Assembly (NCBI GenBank): GCA_041624375.1
Contig: JBFJVD010000021.1
Coordinates: forward strand, 1 to 19,918
Direction of reading: 5' to 3'
DNA: 19,918 nt
Source of the DNA: JBFJVD01 sp041624375
GTDB taxonomy: Bacteria; Chloroflexota; Anaerolineae; Anaerolineales; E44-bin32
The notes below the pieces were generated by a model that had not been told where the DNA came from, searched no databases, and saw nothing but the letters and a program-made list of their open reading frames with translations. Each line of letters opens with the position of its first letter. Within the stretch, counting starts at the first letter, position 1. This document shows positions 15,558-19,918 of the stretch, piece by piece. The position numbers and the translations under genes are program-made.

Positions 15558-16557
15558 GACCGCCCCCCTCGAGCGCGATCAGGGCTGCGGGAAGGAAGAT
15601 CAGCACATGTGGGACCAGCAAGACCCGGGCTTCAGCAAGCACCGCCAGGGGGAGATGCAGCAAAAGCCAGGCTGGGACCGTCACCCAGAAGAAGCGGCGG
15701 AGCAGCTCAGGCCAGCGGCTCCAGAATGCGAGAGCAAGAAACGGAATGAAGCTGAATGTCGATGCCAGGGAAAACAAGGTCTGTCGGTTTGTCAGATTGT
15801 AAATCACGAGCGGCCACCCAAGCTCAATACCGTACGGCGTCATCGCCGGTCGGGGGCCGAAGAAAAGCCGCAGCGCGGCCATCTCCAGGACGAAGATGAA
15901 GGCACCGACCATGCCGGCGATGAGCGCGCCTCGATCCTCGACGCGCAATTTCGGGCGGAATCGGACGGCGCTCGCCAGAACAAGGAACGGGATCAGCCCG
16001 CTTGTCTCGCGATTCAGCGGGGCGATGAGCATTATCAGCACCAGCCAGCCAAACTGGCGTCGAAGAATGAAGAATCCCGCCAGCAGGTAGAAGATGAGAT
16101 CGAAAAACGTATCGAACGCCAGTCCGCTACCGAAGCCCGAGTAGGAGATCCCCCAGGCCAACAGCGCCAAACCGAGCAGGCTGAACCATCGGCTCAGGCC
16201 GACCGCACGCCAGTAGGCTGCGGCAACGATGAATAGGATCATATTTTGTGCGAGCCGCATGAGCCAGAAGGCTCGATATTCGACACTTGACGATCCCACT
16301 GCGCGCAGGACGCGGATGACGCCCTCCAGGGCAACCGTGGAGAAGATCCGGTACTGCCAGGGATCGACGGCCGTCCCCGCCAGGACTCTCTGATGCCGCT
16401 CAATCTGATCGTCGAGGAGGAATTCGATCCCCGTTCGGTGGAAGATCTGGTCATATACCGTGAAGAAGCTCAGAAAGGCAGCGGCGGCCGCCAGGATCGC
16501 GATCCAGCGCAGTGAGAGCCCGGAGCGGGGTTGGGTAACACTCATCGCCGAAGACAT
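15544..16557 (-). CDS. Uncharacterised polytopic membrane protein of a surface glycan locus
   Basis: A 337-residue protein with about eight hydrophobic segments. Its notable short motifs are DPWQYRIF (65-72) in the first outer loop and PLNRETSGLIPF (180-191) between helices. I do not recognise a named family with certainty. The acidic residues in the first loop (D49 and D50, then D65), the NRET motif and the helix-rich layout recall GT-C-type proteins, but the protein is shorter than the GT39-like neighbours and lacks their soluble C-terminal domain. It could transfer a lipid-linked sugar, or take part in polymerisation or export. The start ATG is at 16557, with an in-frame ATG at 16545 as an alternative; neither has a clear ribosome binding site. 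It ends 14 bases inside the cytidylyltransferase gene. Confidence 0.75.
   Translation of the reverse strand: MSSAMSVTQPRSGLSLRWIAILAAAAAFLSFFTVYDQIFHRTGIEFLLDDQIERHQRVLAGTAVDPWQYRIFSTVALEGVIRVLRAVGSSSVEYRAFWLMRLAQNMILFIVAAAYWRAVGLSRWFSLLGLALLAWGISYSGFGSGLAFDTFFDLIFYLLAGFFILRRQFGWLVLIMLIAPLNRETSGLIPFLVLASAVRFRPKLRVEDRGALIAGMVGAFIFVLEMAALRLFFGPRPAMTPYGIELGWPLVIYNLTNRQTLFSLASTFSFIPFLALAFWSRWPELLRRFFWVTVPAWLLLHLPLAVLAEARVLLVPHVLIFLPAALIALEGGGHEPG
15563..15570 (-). promoter_or_regulatory. Strong ribosome binding site of the cytidylyltransferase
   Basis: GAGGGGGG on the minus strand ends five bases before the ATG at 15557. It lies inside the 3' end of the preceding membrane protein gene and is much stronger than the sites before most genes here. 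This suggests the module has its own high translation level. Confidence 0.6.
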
Positions 16558-16606
16558 GCGAAACGGCCGATCAACGTGTTCTGGAGCTCAGGAAGCCGCT
16601 GCCTGT

Positions 16607-18265
16607 TCATGGCTCGGAGTACCATCCCTGATCGCGCACAGAAGGAAGCCCATACACAATGGAATCCAATAGCGAGCCAATCACCTCCAATTCGCGGATC
16701 AGCTCAGCGAAGGGTTCAGCCTGCAGCTGGGTCGCATCTGGATGGAAGAGGACAAGAACCCCCGGTCCTTCCATCAGCCTGCTGCGCATGCGATCGAGCT
16801 GCTGCGGATAATCTGCCCGCGGCTCCCCTTTCACGGGATCGACGGCCTCCGGCACGCTATAGACCGGACGGCCGGTCCGATAGTAGACGGGAAAGGCCTC
16901 ATCCGTGTAGATGACGGCTTCCGCCGGCATGCTCGAAATGAAGGCAACCCCCTCGGATTGCGTCCATCGGGCGCTGTTGAAGCCTCGACCTTCGGAACGG
17001 ATATCGAGCAGCAGTACAAGCGACCGGCCGCCGATCAGGACGATGAAGGCGCTCAGGACGAGGAGCAGGGCAAACACCCACCGGCTTGCACCCCGCCTCA
17101 GCCATAGGCCGATGAGGACGCCGGCAAGCAGGACTCCAAGCAGATAGAGCGGAGCGAGGATGCGATCCCCCAATCGAGTTGAGGCATCAAAGAACGAGAG
17201 CGAAATGGCCAGGAAACCCAAGTAGATCACTGCATGGAGGACCACAAGCTTGAGGAAATCCTGGGCCACCCTGGCATCGGGTGCCGGTTCCGGAGCTTGC
17301 CTGCCTGTTCGCCACCAGAGCACCAGCAGGCCAATTCCTGCCAGCAGCAAGAGCACGAAGCCGGCCCTCGCCGTCACGCCAACCGGAGTCAGCCAGCTGC
17401 CCATGGTCGCTGCGGCCTGCCGGAGCTGCTCGCTCCCCAGAGGATGAAACCGCAGCACCCGGTTTGTCGTCGTTCCGGTCAGCGTGAAGTTGCGGGCCAT
17501 CCAGGCCGCCATCGGCGCGAACGCAATTGTGAGATAGATGGCGGTACGAGCCACTCTCATTTTCCAGGGCTGTCGGAGCCAGAGCAGCAGCCCTAGCGCC
17601 CCGGTGGCCAGCAGTGCAGCTCCCGTGTACCGGGCAAGATACGCTGCGCCAGATATGACAGCGGCTGCGATGAATACCTCGCGCCGGCCGGCGTTCAGCG
17701 TTCGAGCCAGCATGACAAGCGCCACTTGAAGCAAGAAAAAGTAGAGCGGCTCAGACATCGCTTCAAGGTGGCGGTCAAGCAAGACGGGAGAGAACAGAAC
17801 CAGCAGTGAAGTCGCCAAGCCGGCCAGGCGGGAGCTGCTGAGCGTGGAGACGATCCAGCCGGCCAGCCAAACATTGAAACCGAGAAGGAGCGCACTCAAC
17901 CATCTTGCCGCCACTGCCGGCTCAAGCCCAACCAGGCCCAGCGCTGAAATCAGCAGGGGATACAGCGGAGGGAAATGTGTGAGCGGGATCACTTCTCCGC
18001 CGCCGCTGAGTCGGCTGAGGCCGTCTCCCTGCAGAAGATTTTCCGCTGCGGACAGGTAGAAAACAGAATCGTAGCCCACGTCCAGGCCAAGCGGCGTGAA
18101 GAGGAGCAGCATGAGCGCGGCGCTCGCCCCAATGAGCATGGGAGCGCGCGCGGCAAGCGGCCCGAGCCAACGGAACTCACGCCCAGAGACCACCGAGCGG
18201 TCGTGGAGCTGCTCGTCCAGGGGATCGGCCACAGGACTCAATCGTCTAATTTTCGACAGGCTCAT
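16607..18265 (-). CDS. GT39/ArnT-like membrane glycosyltransferase (GT-C fold)
   Basis: A membrane protein of about 552 residues from the ATG at 18265. The first helix (APMLIGASAALMLLLFTPLGL) leads into GYDSVFYLSAAENLLQGDG (64-82), with D66 as the candidate catalytic acidic residue of a GT-C enzyme. THFPPLYPLLIS follows, as in many GT39-like proteins. Around ten further helices and a soluble C-terminal domain of about 130 residues complete it. The chosen start overlaps the preceding GT2 gene by 20 bases. ATGs at 18292 and 18322 would extend into that gene with no conserved sequence. It is the third clear large GT-C-type enzyme of the window and presumably uses a polyprenyl-phosphate sugar at the outer membrane face. 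Acceptor and sugar are unknown. Confidence 0.85.
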   Translation of the reverse strand: MSLSKIRRLSPVADPLDEQLHDRSVVSGREFRWLGPLAARAPMLIGASAALMLLLFTPLGLDVGYDSVFYLSAAENLLQGDGLSRLSGGGEVIPLTHFPPLYPLLISALGLVGLEPAVAARWLSALLLGFNVWLAGWIVSTLSSSRLAGLATSLLVLFSPVLLDRHLEAMSEPLYFFLLQVALVMLARTLNAGRREVFIAAAVISGAAYLARYTGAALLATGALGLLLWLRQPWKMRVARTAIYLTIAFAPMAAWMARNFTLTGTTTNRVLRFHPLGSEQLRQAAATMGSWLTPVGVTARAGFVLLLLAGIGLLVLWWRTGRQAPEPAPDARVAQDFLKLVVLHAVIYLGFLAISLSFFDASTRLGDRILAPLYLLGVLLAGVLIGLWLRRGASRWVFALLLVLSAFIVLIGGRSLVLLLDIRSEGRGFNSARWTQSEGVAFISSMPAEAVIYTDEAFPVYYRTGRPVYSVPEAVDPVKGEPRADYPQQLDRMRSRLMEGPGVLVLFHPDATQLQAEPFAELIRELEVIGSLLDSIVYGLPSVRDQGWYSEP

Positions 18266-19256
18266 CCCGAGGAGAGTCCAGAATGGAACCATAGGAAATC
18301 GGCGCCATGTCACGAGGTACACTGCGTTGTTCGATCGAGAATCGGCGCGGGTAGTAGAAGGTCTGTTTCAATTGACTCGTCAGCGGGCCGGAAAGGGCGA
18401 AGCCGCGATAGGTTCCCCAGAATTGCATGAAGCGAAACCACAGGATTTCACGCCAGACCCGTCCCAGGACGCCTTCGCGGGCGGCATGGCGAGCGTCGCT
18501 CAAGACATTCGAGAGAACCAATCGCACGAAATCGAGCAGTCGGAAGGTCTCCGCTGGCCGGATTCGCTTCAGCGCCATCGCTTCCCGCCGGTAGCGATTG
18601 TAGACCTGCTGCGGCGACTCATCATGAACGTGGATGACCTCGGCCTCTGCCGAGTAAGCGAGCGAAAGACCCTGATCAACCGCCCAGCTCGCCCATGCGA
18701 GGTCCTCCAGCCCTGGGAGCTCCTCGTCGTAGGCCTGCTGCACCCAGAGTTCGCGGCGAATGGCCGCATTTGCGTTGTTGCAGAAGGGGTGAGTCTGGTT
18801 CAGGTCGGATGTCTCTGGAAACAGCTTCGCCAGATGCTGTCCCTCGCTGTACTTCGTGGTGGAGTTGCCCCGCTGCTTGCCGTAGACCAACGCGATGTCA
18901 GGGTCTACGAATGGGCGCAGCAATTGCTCAAGCCAATCGGGGTAGACCGGGTAGACATGCGCGCTGGCCATCACGACGAATTCGCCGCGAGCCTCAGCGA
19001 TCCCAATATTCAGGGACCGGCCAAAGGTGAAGGCTTCTGGAGCAATGGTCAGAATCCGCACGGGATAGCGGCTGGCGATCGCCAATGTGGCATCGGTCGA
19101 GCCCGAATCCACCAGCAGAATCTCCACCGAGCGCTCGGTCTGTTCGAGAATGCCAGCTAACAGGCGACCGATGTGGTGCTCTTCATTGTATGCCCGGATG
19201 ACGATCGAGCAGCGGGGGCGGGACCTATCGCCGATCATCGGCCGGTTACGCTGCAC
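18246..19256 (-). CDS. GT2 family glycosyltransferase with SAH in place of an SAD-type motif
   Basis: A 336-residue GT-A enzyme. It shows CSIVIRAYNEE (16-26), VDSGSTDAT (49-57), FTFGRSLNIGIAEARGEFVV (76-95) and MASAHVYP (96-103). The last block lies where most GT2 enzymes carry the DXD metal site; here the acidic residue is replaced by histidine. LEDLAWASWA downstream supplies the ED acceptor-base motif. The layout resembles rhamnosyltransferase-type GT2 proteins. The start is a GTG, supported by GAGGG a few bases before it and by a six-base distance to the PIG-L stop; an ATG at 19238 is an alternative. It directly follows the deacetylase, so the two may act on the same sugar. Donor and acceptor are unknown. 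Confidence 0.87.
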   Translation of the reverse strand: MQRNRPMIGDRSRPRCSIVIRAYNEEHHIGRLLAGILEQTERSVEILLVDSGSTDATLAIASRYPVRILTIAPEAFTFGRSLNIGIAEARGEFVVMASAHVYPVYPDWLEQLLRPFVDPDIALVYGKQRGNSTTKYSEGQHLAKLFPETSDLNQTHPFCNNANAAIRRELWVQQAYDEELPGLEDLAWASWAVDQGLSLAYSAEAEVIHVHDESPQQVYNRYRREAMALKRIRPAETFRLLDFVRLVLSNVLSDARHAAREGVLGRVWREILWFRFMQFWGTYRGFALSGPLTSQLKQTFYYPRRFSIEQRSVPRDMAPISYGSILDSPRDEPVEN

Positions 19257-19259
19257 CAG

Positions 19260-19264
19260 CCCTC
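19260..19264 (-). promoter_or_regulatory. Ribosome binding site favouring a GTG start
   Basis: GAGGG on the minus strand lies three bases before the GTG at 19256 (four if GAGG is counted). The in-frame ATG at 19238 would be more than 20 bases away. The site overlaps the stop codon of the PIG-L gene, indicating coupled translation. Confidence 0.45.
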
Positions 19265-19904
19265 ATGTTGAGCTGTCCTTAAAACTGCCGACGATCCGCA
19301 AGATATCGAAGCCTTCAGCGTACGGGCGCTCGGCCAGTGCACCGTGGCGCACGCTGGTAGCGCGAATGATCTCAGGGTCGAAGTAGTACTTGTCGCGATA
19401 GGTCGTGTAGGCGGCCAGTGCCTCGACTTTTCGTTCGACATCTTCTTCGCGAACTTCAACGAGGAAGTCGGGGAAGAAACCATAGCTGCTGCGCAGCACG
19501 TCGAAACCAAGCACCGTCGTGCCTCGAAAAGCGCGCATCGCTTCCATCGTCACCACGGCATGATCCTGGTGCATATCGGCGCGCGTATGCACGAAGACCA
19601 GGTCGGGATGATGTTCGCGGCCAAGCTCGTAGAGGTACTCAAGGATCTCCTGCCGGTCGCGTGGGAAATTGCGCGTTTCAAATTGTGCGAGGCGCACCTG
19701 ATCCGCCGGAACCCCAAGGATGCCCATGCTGCGGTAGTGCTCCTCGACAAGGTGCTGCAAGGCGGGATTCTTCTGGTTGTCGGAAAGGGTAACGCAGAGA
19801 AGCTCGGCGCGGCCCGCAAGATTGGCCAGCAGCGCACCACAGCCCAGCTCGATATCGTCGGGATGGGCACCGACGAAGAGAATCTTGCGGCCGAAGAAGT
19901 CCAA
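19263..19904 (-). CDS. PIG-L family N-deacetylase
   Basis: A 213-residue zinc-dependent LmbE/PIG-L enzyme of usual length for the family. The first metal motif, AHPDDIELGCGA (13-24), and the second, HQDHAVV (112-118), are both intact; H14, D17 and H115 are the expected zinc ligands and D16 the catalytic base. Family members remove N-acetyl groups from GlcNAc-like sugars (PIG-L, BshB, MshB) or from glycans and antibiotics. Here it may create a free amino sugar in the glycan or its precursor before the next GT2 acts. The start is a TTG: an in-frame TAG sits only six bases upstream (19911-19913) and no earlier ATG or GTG exists, while the conserved fold begins within seven codons. It is the first gene in transcription order here; upstream sequence is outside the window. 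Confidence 0.88.
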   Translation of the reverse strand: MDFFGRKILFVGAHPDDIELGCGALLANLAGRAELLCVTLSDNQKNPALQHLVEEHYRSMGILGVPADQVRLAQFETRNFPRDRQEILEYLYELGREHHPDLVFVHTRADMHQDHAVVTMEAMRAFRGTTVLGFDVLRSSYGFFPDFLVEVREEDVERKVEALAAYTTYRDKYYFDPEIIRATSVRHGALAERPYAEGFDILRIVGSFKDSST

Positions 19905-19918
19905 CGTGAGCTAGCCCT

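Noticed and set aside
18096..19160. A 354-codon plus-strand open frame
   Set aside because: It is antisense to the GT2 gene with GSTD and ED motifs and to the start of the GT39-like gene. It shows no domain of its own.

Overview
This GC-rich bacterial window is one continuous cell-surface polysaccharide or glycan locus. Eighteen protein-coding genes were found, all on the minus strand, so transcription runs from high to low coordinates. Gene spacing is operon-like: several 4-base overlaps (ATGA or GTGA), several gaps under 30 bases, and one larger gap of about 160 bases (11027-11186). No stretch over 300 bases lacks a gene. No tRNA, rRNA, insertion sequence or CRISPR array was seen. Long plus-strand frames are antisense shadows, as expected at this GC content. 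The taxon cannot be fixed from the sequence. The mix of large GT-C glycosyltransferases with a Wzz/ligase pair would fit Chloroflexota or another environmental GC-rich phylum, but that is a low-confidence guess.

In transcription order, the right end holds a PIG-L-type N-deacetylase (19263-19904), a GT2 glycosyltransferase (18246-19256), a GT39-like membrane glycosyltransferase (16607-18265) and an uncharacterised multi-pass membrane protein (15544-16557). A small sugar-nucleotide module follows: a NeuA/KdsB-like cytidylyltransferase (14844-15557), a D-2-hydroxyacid dehydrogenase (13855-14808) and a classical SDR (13066-13815). Next come two more large GT-C-type membrane proteins (11187-13037 and 9113-11026), separated by the only sizeable intergenic region.

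The left half holds a GNGPSL-type Rossmann protein resembling the DUF115/MptE-like and GT42 families (8241-9116), a tandem pair of related GT2 enzymes (7205-8239 and 6364-7185) and a GT4 enzyme (5091-6356). After these come a Wzz-like chain-length protein (4293-5066), an O-antigen ligase/polymerase-like protein (2699-4291), a WecA/MraY-like sugar-phosphate transferase (1632-2702), a DPM1-like GT2 enzyme (604-1635) and the start of a UPF0104/LPG-synthase-type membrane protein that runs off the left edge.

The inferred scheme is as follows. The WecA-like enzyme starts a polyprenyl-diphosphate-linked glycan. The cytosolic GT2 and GT4 enzymes extend it, and polyprenyl-phosphate sugars (probably made by the DPM1-like enzyme) feed the GT-C enzymes on the outer face. 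The Wzz-like and ligase-like proteins control length and polymerise or transfer the product. The most interesting part is the cytidylyltransferase-dehydrogenase-SDR module, which together with the GT42-resembling protein suggests an unusual CMP-activated acidic residue. No Wzx flippase, ABC exporter or NeuB-type synthase is visible, so the locus probably continues outside the window.
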